From NCBI RefSeq assembly GCF_001368915.1, contig NZ_CSTE01000001.1:447364-511363 (forward strand): a stretch of 64,000 nt of DNA. Direction: 5' to 3'. Positions 42,752 through 52,685 of this stretch are shown one piece after another. Both the position numbers and the translations under genes were made by a program. Each line of letters starts with the position of its first letter. Position 1 is the first letter of the stretch. This DNA comes from Haloferax massiliensis (GTDB taxonomy: Archaea; Halobacteriota; Halobacteria; Halobacteriales; Haloferacaceae). The notes below the pieces were generated by a model. It did no database searches. It had not been told where the DNA came from and saw nothing but the letters and a program-made list of their open reading frames with translations.

Positions 42752-44740
42752 ATGGTCGAGAACTTTAACGAGAAGGCTGATTTCATTTGGTCTATTGCGG
42801 ACCTTCTCCGGGGCGACTACAAACAGTCCGAGTATCAGAAAGTAATCCTGCCGTTGACTGTCCTCCGACGGCTTGACTGCGTGACTCAGCGGAACAAGGA
42901 AGACGTCCTGAAGCGGTACGAACAACTCGAAAAACAAGGAATCCAGAACGTCGCGCCGGCGCTGAAGAAAGCAGCCGGAGAGAAGGTGTACAACACGAGC
43001 GAGTTCACCTTCAAGTCGCTGTGTGACGACCCGGACCAGATTGCGAGCAACCTCCAGTACTACATCAACGCTTACGACGAGGAGACGAAGGAGATCTTCG
43101 ATAAATTCGACTTCGGTCACCAGATCCAGCGCCTCGACGAAGCCGACCTCCTGTATCAGGTCATCCATGAGTTCGCTAAGATGCCGCTTCATCCTGATGA
43201 AGTCCCCAACGAGGAGATGGGGTACATCTACGAGGAACTCATCCGAAAGTTCAACGAGCTCAGCAACGAGACCGCCGGGGAGCACTTCACGCCCCGCGAG
43301 GTCATCGAGCTGATGGTGAACCTCATCTTCGATGAGGACGACGAGGTTCTAACCGAGGAGGGCGCAGTCCGTACGGTCTACGACCCCGCTTGTGGGACCG
43401 GCGGAATGCTCAGCGTTGCAGAAGATCACGTGCGAAGCTTCAATGAAGAATCGAATCTCAAGGTCTTCGGCCAAGAACTCAATCCCGAGAGTTACGCCGT
43501 CTGTAATTCAGACATGCTCATCAAGGGCCAAGAGCCGGGGAACATTGCGTATGGGAACTCCTTCACCAACGACGGATTCCCTGATCGAAGGTTTGACTAC
43601 ATGCTGTCGAACCCACCGTTCGGCGTCTCCTGGAAGAAGGTCAAAGATCAAATTGAGCGGGAACACGATAAGCAAGGTTTCGGAGGTCGATTCGGGGCAG
43701 GCACGCCTCGTGTCAACGACGGTGCGTTCCTCTTCCTGCAGCACATGATTAGCAAGAGGAAGCCTCCGGAGGATGGGGGTTCCCGGATTGCAATCGTGTT
43801 CAACGGCTCGCCTCTATTCAACGGGGGTCCAAACAGCGGTGAATCAGCCATCCGACGATGGATTATTGAGAACGATTGGCTGGAAGGTATCGTTGGGTTG
43901 CCGGAGAACTTGTTCTACAACACTGGCATCCGGACGTACATTTGGGTTCTCTCAAACAACAAGCCCGAGCACCGCAAGGGAAAAGTCCAGCTCATCGACG
44001 CACGGGACCTGTACGAGGAGATGGACGAGAGTCTCGGAGACAAGCGCCACAGACTCACTGAGGATCACATCAAGGAGATTACTCGTATCTTTGGAGACCT
44101 CGAAGCTAACGGACGGTCGAAAGTCGTTGATGGCAAGGAGTTCGGTTACCGACGCATCGTGATCGACCAACCACTTCGGCTTCGGTTCCAAGTCAGCCAG
44201 GAACGCATCGCTGCATTAGACGACGAGCGGGCATTCACGAACCGGGATGAGGACATCCAAGAGCGCATCAAAGAAGCGTTGTCAGAGATGGATAAGGAGA
44301 AAGTCTGGATGGACCGTGAGTCGTTCCTGAACGACGTCGAGCTCCAGTTGAATATGGCTGGGCTGGATATTCGGAACAGCGTGTACAACGCCATTGAGCG
44401 CGTAATGGGTGAAAGTGACCCGGACGCCGAGATTTGTCGTGACGGAAATGGAAACCCAGAGTACGACAGCGACCTACGCGAACGAGAGCGTGTTCCGCTC
44501 GGAACGGACCCGCACGACTACTTTGAGGAGGAGGTTGATCCGTATCTGGAGAATGCGTGGATTAATGAGAGCAGCAAGTACCACGATGACCAAGATGGAG
44601 AACTTGGTGTTGTAGGCTACGAGATTAACTTTGACCGCTATTTCTACGAATACACACCCCCACGGCCAGTTGACACCATTGATCAGGAGATTAGGGAACT
44701 GGAAGGTCGAATTTCAGAGATGCTCCAGGATGTGCTATGA
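42752..44740 (+). CDS. hsdM: Type I restriction-modification DNA methyltransferase (M subunit)
   Basis: A 662-residue HsdM. Residues 1-150 form the N-terminal helical domain (FIWSIADLLRGDYKQSEYQK). The methyltransferase carries motif I DPACGTGGML (211-220) for S-adenosylmethionine and motif IV NPPFG (287-291), which flips the adenine; GEHFTPREVIELM precedes them. It would make N6-methyladenine as M2S with HsdS. The C-terminal region is about 100 residues longer than common HsdM proteins and helical. It overlaps hsdS by ATGA, so the three genes form one operon. Confidence 0.95.
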   Translation: MVENFNEKADFIWSIADLLRGDYKQSEYQKVILPLTVLRRLDCVTQRNKEDVLKRYEQLEKQGIQNVAPALKKAAGEKVYNTSEFTFKSLCDDPDQIASNLQYYINAYDEETKEIFDKFDFGHQIQRLDEADLLYQVIHEFAKMPLHPDEVPNEEMGYIYEELIRKFNELSNETAGEHFTPREVIELMVNLIFDEDDEVLTEEGAVRTVYDPACGTGGMLSVAEDHVRSFNEESNLKVFGQELNPESYAVCNSDMLIKGQEPGNIAYGNSFTNDGFPDRRFDYMLSNPPFGVSWKKVKDQIEREHDKQGFGGRFGAGTPRVNDGAFLFLQHMISKRKPPEDGGSRIAIVFNGSPLFNGGPNSGESAIRRWIIENDWLEGIVGLPENLFYNTGIRTYIWVLSNNKPEHRKGKVQLIDARDLYEEMDESLGDKRHRLTEDHIKEITRIFGDLEANGRSKVVDGKEFGYRRIVIDQPLRLRFQVSQERIAALDDERAFTNRDEDIQERIKEALSEMDKEKVWMDRESFLNDVELQLNMAGLDIRNSVYNAIERVMGESDPDAEICRDGNGNPEYDSDLRERERVPLGTDPHDYFEEEVDPYLENAWINESSKYHDDQDGELGVVGYEINFDRYFYEYTPPRPVDTIDQEIRELEGRISEMLQDVL

Positions 44741-46110
44741 AAATGGAATACAGCGAGGGGGATGAGCTGATTGAGTCAGGAGTAGACTGGATTGGCCAAG
44801 TTCCATCACACTGGGATACAGTGAAAGTTCGGTTCGTTGCAAGGCTCGAATCAGGTCATACCCCTAGTCGTTCTGTAGACGAATACTGGGAAAATTGTGA
44901 CATCCCTTGGGTTACTACTTCAGATATCAAGAAATTCAGAGGTGGACAAAAGCTGTATCTGGAGAATACAGTGAACGAGATTAGCGAGCTAGGGCTAGAG
45001 AATTCTGGTGCCCGTCTACTTCCTAAAGGAACTGTCTTTTTGTCGCGCACAGCTTCCGTAGGGTTTGCTGGAATAATGGGACAAGATATGGCAACGTCCC
45101 AAGACTTTGCAAACTGGGTGTGTGGGGATGATGTACTCCCAGAATACTTGGTGTACGTCTTCCGCTCAATGGATCAGGAGTTTTCAAGGCTAATGCAGGG
45201 GTCTACACACCAAACAATCTATATGCCAGACATTCGGTCTCTTGAAATGCCGCTTCCACCCGTCCCTGAGCAGGAAAGAATTGTCTCTTATTTAAAAGAA
45301 CATCTCTCTACGATAGATTCAATTCTCAATGACAAAATGGGCCTCGTTGAGAGGTTGGACCAAAAGAGACACGCTGAGATCACAACCGCCATTACAGAGG
45401 GTATTCGGCCTGATGCCAAGACGGTTAATACAAACAATGACTGGTTTAGCGAAGTACCTGAGCATTGGGACATCATGCGGCTCAAGCGGTTGCGTAAAAG
45501 ACACATCCCCATTGTCTATGGAATTGTTCAACCGGGACCTGATCAGGATGAGGGAATTCCATATATTAAAGGAGGTCAGTGTGAACCGGAGAAGTTGGAT
45601 CCAGAGCTTCTCTCAAAGACGACTCCAGAGATTGCCGAAAAATACGAGCGATCAAGGCTCAATGAAGGCGAGCTAGTTTACGAAATCAGAGGAAGTGTAG
45701 GTCGGGTAGTTGAGGTACCTCCAGAATTAGACGGAGCGAATCTGACTCAAGACACTGCCAGAATCTCCCCACGTGAAGGCATTAATACGAAATGGCTATT
45801 GTACGCGTTACGTTCACAGCCCTTCTTCCAGCAAATGGAGGTCAATAGACGTGGTGCAACAGTTGAGGGTGTTAATCTGTTTGACCTTCGAAGGGGACTA
45901 CTCCCTGTTCCGCCAGAAGATGAACAAGTTGAGATAGCTAGCTACCTCTCCGAGGTTGATGAGAACATCAGCAAGGTCAAGAGAGCTGTTGAGCAGAGTA
46001 TCGATCTCCTCAAAGAAGAACAGCAATCTCTGACGAAAGCAGTTGTGACGGGTGACATTAATGTCGAGAAGGTTCAAAGTAGTGACAAGCCCCGGAACAA
46101 TCTAGCATGA
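44737..46110 (+). CDS. hsdS: Type I restriction-modification specificity subunit
   Basis: A 457-residue HsdS with two target recognition domains. TRD1 starts at IGQVPSHWDTVKVRFVARLE (about 17) and TRD2 at VPEHWDIMRLKRLRKRH (about 238). Each is followed by a conserved helical spacer (VPEQERIVSYLKEHLSTIDS and PEDEQVEIASYLSEVDENIS) that binds HsdM and sets the gap of the bipartite site. Base composition is markedly more AT-rich than hsdM and hsdR on both sides, suggesting replacement by recombination. The target sequence cannot be read from the protein. Confidence 0.94.
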   Translation: MKMEYSEGDELIESGVDWIGQVPSHWDTVKVRFVARLESGHTPSRSVDEYWENCDIPWVTTSDIKKFRGGQKLYLENTVNEISELGLENSGARLLPKGTVFLSRTASVGFAGIMGQDMATSQDFANWVCGDDVLPEYLVYVFRSMDQEFSRLMQGSTHQTIYMPDIRSLEMPLPPVPEQERIVSYLKEHLSTIDSILNDKMGLVERLDQKRHAEITTAITEGIRPDAKTVNTNNDWFSEVPEHWDIMRLKRLRKRHIPIVYGIVQPGPDQDEGIPYIKGGQCEPEKLDPELLSKTTPEIAEKYERSRLNEGELVYEIRGSVGRVVEVPPELDGANLTQDTARISPREGINTKWLLYALRSQPFFQQMEVNRRGATVEGVNLFDLRRGLLPVPPEDEQVEIASYLSEVDENISKVKRAVEQSIDLLKEEQQSLTKAVVTGDINVEKVQSSDKPRNNLA

Positions 46111-49073
46111 GTAAGATTCACGACGAAGAGAGCTTTGAAGATTTCATCGCGTCTCATCTCGTACAACACGGTGGCTACGAACAGTTACCGTCCGAGGAGT
46201 TTGACCGGGAGCAAGGCATCTTTCCCGACGTTGTCGTGTCCTTCGTCAAGGAAACTCAGCCGGAGAAGTGGGAGAAGCTGGAAACTGCCTACAAGGGGAA
46301 CGCTCGGAAGCGCTTCTTGCAAGACCTAACGAGCGCGATGGAAGGGCGTGGCACCCTAGAGCTACTCCGCCACGGCCTTCGAACAACTGGGACGAGGATC
46401 GACCTCGCGGCGTTCAAGCCGAACACTGGACTGAATCCTGAGGTCCAGGAACGCTATGAGGCGAACCGCCTAGGAGTCAATCAGCAATTCTACTACTCGA
46501 CGACCGACCCGAAGAAGAGTATCGACCTCGCCTTAAGCGTCAACGGGATTCCGGTGGCCACTGCAGAACTGAAGAACAAGTTCACCGACCAGAGCGTCAT
46601 CGACGCGAAAGCGCAGTATGAGTCTGACCGCGACCCCGGTGAACCTGTTCTGAAATTCAAACGGGGTGCACTCGTTCATTTCGCCATAGACCAGGATGAG
46701 GTCGAGTACACGACCGAACTGAACGGCGACGACACCTACTTCCTCCCGTTCAACAAGGGTCACGACGGCGGGTCCGGGAACCCTCCACGAGAGGACAGCC
46801 ACCGAACTGCTTACCTCTGGGAAGAAGTGTGGGAGAAGGACAGCTGGATGGACATCCTTCAGCGGTTTATCCACATCGACACCGAAGAAATCCGGAAGGG
46901 CGGCGTGAAGGTCGGCGAAGAAGAGACTATCATCTTCCCGCGATACCACCAACTGGAATGCGTCCGTCAGCTCGTGGATGCGTCAAAAGAAAACGGCGCC
47001 GGCGAAGACTACCTGATTCAGCACTCGACCGGGAGTGGGAAGAGTAAGTCCATCGCGTGGTTGGTCCACCGACTCGTCTCACTCCACAATGACGCCGATG
47101 AAGCAGTCTACGACGGAGTCGTCGTAGTCACGGACCGCACTATCCTCGACGAGCAACTTCGGAACACAATCTACGAATTGGATCACAAGACCGGCGTTGT
47201 CCACGCAATAAAGGGTGAGCAAGGTTCGAAGTCCCAAGAACTGGCGGAAGCTATCGAAGCGGGCAAGCCAGTCATCATCACCACGCTTCAGACGTTCCCC
47301 CACGTCATCGAACACGCGAAACGGCTCCCCGAACGGGATTACGCTGTGGTCGTGGACGAGGCTCACAGTAGCCAGTCTGGCGAGATGGCCCACGAGATGA
47401 AGCAGATACTCTCCGGTATCGACATCGACGAAGACGACGATACTGAGGACCTCATCTTGAAGAGCGCAGAGACGCGGGGAAATCAGGAGAATCTCAGCTT
47501 CTTCGCGTTCACCGCGACGCCGAAAGGCAAGACGCTGGAAGCGTTCGGAACAATACCCGAGGGCGGTGACAAGCCCGAGCCGTTCCACCTCTACTCGATG
47601 CGCCAAGCCATCGAGGAAGGGTTCATTCTAGACGTCCTGCAGAATTACACGACCTACGAGACGTTCTACAACATTGCGAAGGTCATCGAGGAAGATCCAC
47701 AGGTCCCGCAGAAGAAGGCAGTCAAGGCGGTGTCCAAGTTCCTGAAGCTTCACCCGCACAACATCGCTCAGAAGGTCGAGATCGTCGTCGAGCACTTCCG
47801 CGAACACACACAGCACAAGATCGGCGGGAAGGCGAAGGCGATGATCGTGACGTCCTCACGTGTACACGCAGTTCGATACAAGAAATCGATTGACAAGTAC
47901 ATCGAGAAGAACGGGTACAACCTGAGTGCACTCGTTGCGTTCAGCGGCACCGTCGAGGATGACGGGTTCGAGTACACCGAGCCCGGTATGAACGACGGGA
48001 TCAAGGAATCTGAGCTTCCCAGTAAGTTCGACACTCCGGAGTATCAGGTTCTCGTCGTCGCCGACAAGTATCAAACTGGATTCGACCAGCCGCTTCTGCA
48101 CACGATGTATGTGGACAAGAAGCTCTCTGGAATACAGGCTGTCCAGACGCTGTCAAGGTTGAACCGTACGCATCCAGGGAAGGAGGACACGTTCGTACTC
48201 GACTTCGAGAATGACCGTGAGGATATCTTCGACGCGTTCCAGCCCTACTACGAGAAGACGACCATCGACGAGACGACCGACCCACAGCACATCTACCAAC
48301 TGGAGTCCGAGCTGAATGCGTTCCAGATCTACACCAAGCACGAAGTGGACCAGTTTGCAGAGGCGTTCTTCAGCCCCAAGAACAAGGGTACTGAACAGGC
48401 GCACGCGAAGCTGAGCAGCCATATTCAGCCAGCACGGGATCGATATATGGTCGCCGATGAGGAAACGCAAGACGAGTTCCGCTCGAAGCTTCGCTCGTTC
48501 CTCCGGTTGTACAAGTTTCAGTCGCAGGTCGTCAACTACGCAGACACCACGTTAGAGAAGCTCTACACCTTTGGCCGCTTCCTCTACAAGGAACTCCCAC
48601 GAGACTCTCGGGAATCGCGGGTGGAATTCAATGATGAACTCGCGCTGCAGTACTACCGTCTAGAAAAATCGGATGAGGGTAGCATCGAACTTGGCTCCGG
48701 CGGAGGGAGCGTGTCAGTACCGAATGAAACTGGCACAGGGAGTCAGGAAGACGACGAAGTTGAACTCTCGACTATCGTTGAGAAGATCAACGAAGAACTT
48801 GGAACAGACTTCACGCAGGCAGACCAACTCTTCCTCGACCAATTGAAAGAGGACGCTCTGGACGACGACCACCTTCGACGGTCGGCACAGGTCAACAGTA
48901 GAGAGAACTTCGCGTTAGAATTCGACGACGCACTGACCGAGATGTTCATTGACCGGATGGACCAGAATCAAGAACTCTTTGCCAAGTTCATGGATAACGA
49001 CGAAGTCCAAGAAGTCATTACTAATCACTTGCGACGCCAGGTATACGAAGAAAGTCAGGCAGCCAATAGTTGA
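46107..49073 (+). CDS. hsdR: Type I restriction endonuclease R subunit
   Basis: A 988-residue HsdR that translocates and cuts unmodified DNA. The N-terminal nuclease has Asp 140, Glu 154 and Lys 156 (VATAELKNKFTDQ). Helicase motifs follow: Walker A HSTGSGKSKSIAWL (306-319), DEAH box VVVDEAHSSQSGEM (415-427), FFAFTATPKGKTL and the C-terminal VVADKYQTGFDQPLLHTMYV and VQTLSRLNRTHPGK. A helical tail binds HsdM. It overlaps hsdS by four bases. Length is normal; no frameshift, so the system appears complete and functional. Confidence 0.95.
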   Translation: MSKIHDEESFEDFIASHLVQHGGYEQLPSEEFDREQGIFPDVVVSFVKETQPEKWEKLETAYKGNARKRFLQDLTSAMEGRGTLELLRHGLRTTGTRIDLAAFKPNTGLNPEVQERYEANRLGVNQQFYYSTTDPKKSIDLALSVNGIPVATAELKNKFTDQSVIDAKAQYESDRDPGEPVLKFKRGALVHFAIDQDEVEYTTELNGDDTYFLPFNKGHDGGSGNPPREDSHRTAYLWEEVWEKDSWMDILQRFIHIDTEEIRKGGVKVGEEETIIFPRYHQLECVRQLVDASKENGAGEDYLIQHSTGSGKSKSIAWLVHRLVSLHNDADEAVYDGVVVVTDRTILDEQLRNTIYELDHKTGVVHAIKGEQGSKSQELAEAIEAGKPVIITTLQTFPHVIEHAKRLPERDYAVVVDEAHSSQSGEMAHEMKQILSGIDIDEDDDTEDLILKSAETRGNQENLSFFAFTATPKGKTLEAFGTIPEGGDKPEPFHLYSMRQAIEEGFILDVLQNYTTYETFYNIAKVIEEDPQVPQKKAVKAVSKFLKLHPHNIAQKVEIVVEHFREHTQHKIGGKAKAMIVTSSRVHAVRYKKSIDKYIEKNGYNLSALVAFSGTVEDDGFEYTEPGMNDGIKESELPSKFDTPEYQVLVVADKYQTGFDQPLLHTMYVDKKLSGIQAVQTLSRLNRTHPGKEDTFVLDFENDREDIFDAFQPYYEKTTIDETTDPQHIYQLESELNAFQIYTKHEVDQFAEAFFSPKNKGTEQAHAKLSSHIQPARDRYMVADEETQDEFRSKLRSFLRLYKFQSQVVNYADTTLEKLYTFGRFLYKELPRDSRESRVEFNDELALQYYRLEKSDEGSIELGSGGGSVSVPNETGTGSQEDDEVELSTIVEKINEELGTDFTQADQLFLDQLKEDALDDDHLRRSAQVNSRENFALEFDDALTEMFIDRMDQNQELFAKFMDNDEVQEVITNHLRRQVYEESQAANS

Positions 49074-49125
49074 AGTATTGCTGAAGCTCACTGCTTAGGA
49101 TGACACGTAACGTCTTCCTCCGTTG

Positions 49126-50676
49126 TTAGATGTCCTTCAAGTCCAGAAACCTGGAAACTTCATCGATGTTGTCTACAATTTCGTCGAACAATTTTATTTT
49201 ATAGAACTCTAGGGTGTTGGGGAACGTTTTGTAAGACCCTTTTCGCTCATCGTCCTCGTCCGCTTCCTTCTTCTCCTCGTCGCATTCGAGACATTTGTAC
49301 CTGACCGCTTTTCTTTTAGAGTTTTTCAGAGGTGACTTGCCGTCGCGGACCATTGCTGAACCGCACTTCGAACAAAGCACAGCAATCTCGGAAGAGCTCT
49401 CAACCAGAGGCATAACGCCAAATTCGAATAGCAGAAATTCCAGGTCTAAGACCTCTCCTGGAGAGTTGGTGTTAGAATACCGCTCTCTGACTTTCTCCAC
49501 TTTTTCATTGACGCGTCTAAACAAATCTTCATCAATGATCTGCAAATCGGGCATGTCTAGCGTGGCTTCCTGACCCTGATCACCGATGCTTTCACCAGAT
49601 ACTGTGGGATTTCCGATATAGAGCGGATCAACCAGCATTGTTTTCAATCGAGAATGGGTCAAAGGCTCATCCAGAACGTTCTCGTACTGCGCGTTGACCT
49701 TCTCGATGGTTTCCTTGTATGGCCTATGGATCTCTGCCTTCTCGAATATTCGGAATATTGCTTCTGCAATTGCTACTTCATCCGTATCTTTTTCCAGCAA
49801 ATCATCTTCGGAGGACTTGTATCCGATTCGGTACTTCCTGAACCAGGTTTCGTAGCTTCCGTCAGTGAAATTCTCAATTTGACCTTTGAGAGTATGCTTG
49901 GCTTTGTTTCGGTTTTCAATTTCGCCAGACATGCTTGAGACCCATGTCATCGCCAACCCCTCTAAACGAGTCAAATCAAGCACACCCTCGTCAGTCACAA
50001 TGGTAATGTCAAATTCCCGTGTGAAAACGTCGAGTAAGAAGATACAGAACGAGTTCCACCGGGCAATTCGATTTATGTCATGAACAAAGAAAAATCGCAC
50101 CTGTGGATGTTGAACAAGACGAACGACTTCTTCGAGTCCAGCACGGTCTGTTCCCTTGCCGGTCTCAGCTACATCAACAACTGGGTATGAGTACAGAGGG
50201 ATCTCCATTTCCTCTGCCTGGTCAAGCATTGTCTTCACCCTGGCAATACAACCAGATTCATCTTGGTTGTTTGAACTGAAACGACCATACAATACACCAT
50301 ATTCGGTGTCGATTGGAAGATCCTCGTGAGGAGGAGCAACATCCCACCTGGACAAGTCAATTTTATCGAGAACTTTGTTTGACGGCTGTGGTGCACTTCG
50401 CGTAACAGACGATACCTCATCAGACTGTTCGTGCGGTTCCTCGAATTCCTCATAGAAATCCGCCAAGGTCGCTGTCTTGTGTGACGATAGTGCTAACGCC
50501 ACCGAAGCGACTTGAGCAGCCATTAGAGGTCCCCGTAGGTTCGGGATTGATAAATTCTGGGCCAGCGAATATATAATAGAACGGATACGCGAACGGTAGA
50601 GTGTCCGAATCCGATCTTTTATATCAACTTGGTACAAGCGAGCGGCCTTCATCGACTTTGGTTCTGGTTCAGGCAT
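49126..50676 (-). CDS. Large serine recombinase with N-terminal extension
   Basis: A 516-residue protein (ATG 50676; another in-frame ATG at 50523 would shorten it by 51). The resolvase domain starts late, at residue 125: YGVLYGRFSSNNQDESGC (catalytic Ser about 134), RFFFVHDINRIARWNSF and MSGEIENRNKAKHTLKGQIE. A Recombinase domain (SYETWFRKYRIGYKSSEDDL) and a zinc ribbon (LCSKCGSAMVRD, then YKCLECDEEK) follow. The 120-residue region in front is helical and not part of the common fold. It stands alone, convergent with hsdR, 53 bases from its stop. Confidence 0.85.
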   Translation of the reverse strand: MPEPEPKSMKAARLYQVDIKDRIRTLYRSRIRSIIYSLAQNLSIPNLRGPLMAAQVASVALALSSHKTATLADFYEEFEEPHEQSDEVSSVTRSAPQPSNKVLDKIDLSRWDVAPPHEDLPIDTEYGVLYGRFSSNNQDESGCIARVKTMLDQAEEMEIPLYSYPVVDVAETGKGTDRAGLEEVVRLVQHPQVRFFFVHDINRIARWNSFCIFLLDVFTREFDITIVTDEGVLDLTRLEGLAMTWVSSMSGEIENRNKAKHTLKGQIENFTDGSYETWFRKYRIGYKSSEDDLLEKDTDEVAIAEAIFRIFEKAEIHRPYKETIEKVNAQYENVLDEPLTHSRLKTMLVDPLYIGNPTVSGESIGDQGQEATLDMPDLQIIDEDLFRRVNEKVEKVRERYSNTNSPGEVLDLEFLLFEFGVMPLVESSSEIAVLCSKCGSAMVRDGKSPLKNSKRKAVRYKCLECDEEKKEADEDDERKGSYKTFPNTLEFYKIKLFDEIVDNIDEVSRFLDLKDI

Positions 50677-50766
50677 TTGCAACTGAACGAACGTGCGAAT
50701 CCAGCGTTTCGCTGCTTAGCAGGTTCCTACACTACGTTTTCGGCATTTCAGCGTTTTCCGCCCCGG

Positions 50767-50774
50767 TTTTATAT
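50767..50774 (+). promoter_or_regulatory. TATA box for the gene at 50803
   Basis: TTTTATATACCCTGTAAG starts near 50766, placing the TATA core about 30 bases before ATG 50803; the transcript is therefore probably leaderless. A nearly identical string (TTTTATATACTCCGTAAG) occurs at 56038-56055 upstream of the gene at 56133. Confidence 0.55.
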
Positions 50775-50802
50775 ACCCTGTAAGTCAGCATTTGGATAGC
50801 CA

Positions 50803-51441
50803 ATGAGTAATTCAGAAACTCGCGGTATTCTGACCGAGGCGGATAAGGAATGGCTCCGTGGCGAGAAAGAGTACAATCAGCGCCAGACAGAAGCCAAGAG
50901 GAGGCGAGATATCCGAGAACGAGTTTCTATGGCGATGGAGGATTTCGAGCTTCTCGCAGAGCACTGGTCACCTTCTGAAATGGAGAAGGTCCTCGAAGAT
51001 ATTGACGGCGAGGCGCGTGCAGAGCAGATGATCACGTTCCTCTACATCGCACTTCAGGAACACGCGTTCGACGTGGAACACATGTTAGAAGAGGATCCAG
51101 AGGATCGCTCACTCTCGTTCCAACGAGCCCTGTCAAAGGGAATTCGTAACGGAAAACAGCACTTTGGTGACGACCCGGGCCGCGTGATGGTCGGTTCCAA
51201 CGTCCACCTGTTCGAGTTCCCGGAAGTTGATGACATCCAAAGTGTGCTTACCACTGAGCAGTGGCGAGAAGACAATCTATTCCATCAAAAGTCAGTCACA
51301 GGTAGTGAAGACGAAATTCTACCGAGGGAAGGAGAGGAGGTTGCAGAGAATTATCGAAGGAAGATATATGGAAAAATATGGTCTGATATAACTTCACGAA
51401 GAGGATTGATTGATGACGACTTTAAAGAATACGAGTTTTAA
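50803..51441 (+). CDS. Conserved haloarchaeal mobile-element protein, unknown function
   Basis: A 212-residue protein. RGILTEADKEWLRGEKEYNQ and the following RQTEAKRRRDIRERVSMAME form a charged helical N-terminus that recurs in many haloarchaeal plasmid and island proteins. The middle (DIDGEARAEQMITFLYIALQ) and the C-terminus (GRVMVGSNVHLFEFPEVDDI) are helical and mixed. There are no membrane segments or catalytic motifs. I do not know its function. Its good TATA box supports expression. Confidence 0.78.
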   Translation: MSNSETRGILTEADKEWLRGEKEYNQRQTEAKRRRDIRERVSMAMEDFELLAEHWSPSEMEKVLEDIDGEARAEQMITFLYIALQEHAFDVEHMLEEDPEDRSLSFQRALSKGIRNGKQHFGDDPGRVMVGSNVHLFEFPEVDDIQSVLTTEQWREDNLFHQKSVTGSEDEILPREGEEVAENYRRKIYGKIWSDITSRRGLIDDDFKEYEF

Positions 51442-51544
51442 TCACGTATCCTGATTGAGGAACGTTCTGTTGAACCTCCTCACATAAAGCGTAGTGATGC
51501 ACCCCCCAACCATTATTTGTAATTGAGTCTACGATTGGGACATC

Positions 51545-52588
51545 ATGCTAAGAGTTGGTGCAGATGAGGGAGGTACGTCTCTCAAACCCGTCTCATTACG
51601 CGATAAGGGGTTACATGAAGAAGATCTCCGTGAGTGGATTATCAAGAGTCCGCAGGAAATTCTGGGAGAGGATTATCTGCTGATTGGCCGCGAAGTGACC
51701 GTCAAGCACATTGGAGACGCTATCGACCTTCTCGCAATTGATCGGGACGGGAACATCGTCGCTATTGAGCTGAAACGGGGTGCGTTAAAGCCGGAGGTAG
51801 ACTTTCAGGGCCTCAAGTATGCCGCGTATATTTCCCACTGGGATTACTCGAAGCTGAGAGACCAGTTTGACAAATTCAAGACTACGTCATGGGGTTCTGG
51901 CATTTATGATGAAGAGCTAACCTTCACAGAAGCACTTGACGAGTTCTGTAACGAGGACTATACGCTTAATCAAGACCAGCGCATCGTCTTCGTCGGTGAA
52001 TCAGTTCGTGAACGTCTCGATATCGTTCTTCGGTGGCTCAGTGACCGATCAATCGATATCACGGTTATTGAGTTCCAGTTGCTGGAGGACGATGACCGAC
52101 TCTATCTTGATGCCGAACAGACGATTCCGACGCCCGAACACACGATTTCGGATGTGAGTCCGGATACGTCAGAAGAACCATGGAAGGAAGACGGTCGAAG
52201 TTGGCATCTCAACGAACGGTCCAACGACCAGACTGCGGACTTATTGGAGAGAGTGGCAGCGGCCCTTGAAGAATTGGAGTTTCTGGATGGACCGGGATGG
52301 GGACAGAAGCACTACGTCTCCTTCGTCCAGGGACGAAAGCGTAGAATTGCTATTCGGACGAAACGCACCCTCTTTCACGTTGATGTCTACGATGTCGATC
52401 CGACCTCTGTAGATATCGAACAGGTTTCGGAGCAGTTGGGTATTCCAATTGAAGCCATTTCCGCCGAAGAAGACTTGCGTAATAGTGGTCGATCCGGCGT
52501 ACGAATTACGTGCAAGCCAGAGTATGAGGCCAATCTAGACGCATTCGAGAGCACGTTCCGAGGGATCTTTGGTGAAGAAGACGAGTGA
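51545..52588 (+). CDS. NucS/DUF91-type PD-(D/E)XK nuclease-like protein
   Basis: A 347-residue protein. Residues 30-170 match the NucS-like C-terminal nuclease fold: LREWIIKSPQEILGEDYLLI, IGDAIDLLAIDRDGNIVAIE with Asp 61, Glu 75 and Lys 77 (AIELKRG), and FQGLKYAAYISHWDY as the conserved helix. NucS cuts mismatched DNA, but related proteins occur as accessory nucleases in defence islands. The C-terminal 130 residues are a separate alpha/beta region (YVSFVQGRKRRIAIRTKRTL) that I cannot assign. Its neighbour at 52686 encodes another PD-(D/E)XK protein. Confidence 0.83.
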   Translation: MLRVGADEGGTSLKPVSLRDKGLHEEDLREWIIKSPQEILGEDYLLIGREVTVKHIGDAIDLLAIDRDGNIVAIELKRGALKPEVDFQGLKYAAYISHWDYSKLRDQFDKFKTTSWGSGIYDEELTFTEALDEFCNEDYTLNQDQRIVFVGESVRERLDIVLRWLSDRSIDITVIEFQLLEDDDRLYLDAEQTIPTPEHTISDVSPDTSEEPWKEDGRSWHLNERSNDQTADLLERVAAALEELEFLDGPGWGQKHYVSFVQGRKRRIAIRTKRTLFHVDVYDVDPTSVDIEQVSEQLGIPIEAISAEEDLRNSGRSGVRITCKPEYEANLDAFESTFRGIFGEEDE

Positions 52589-52685
52589 ACGGGGAGTGAC
52601 TAATCATCTGCTTCTTTTCTCTTGATTCATGTAGAACGTAGAACCAGCCAAAGCTACATTTGATGTTACAGATACTGTAGTTCTA

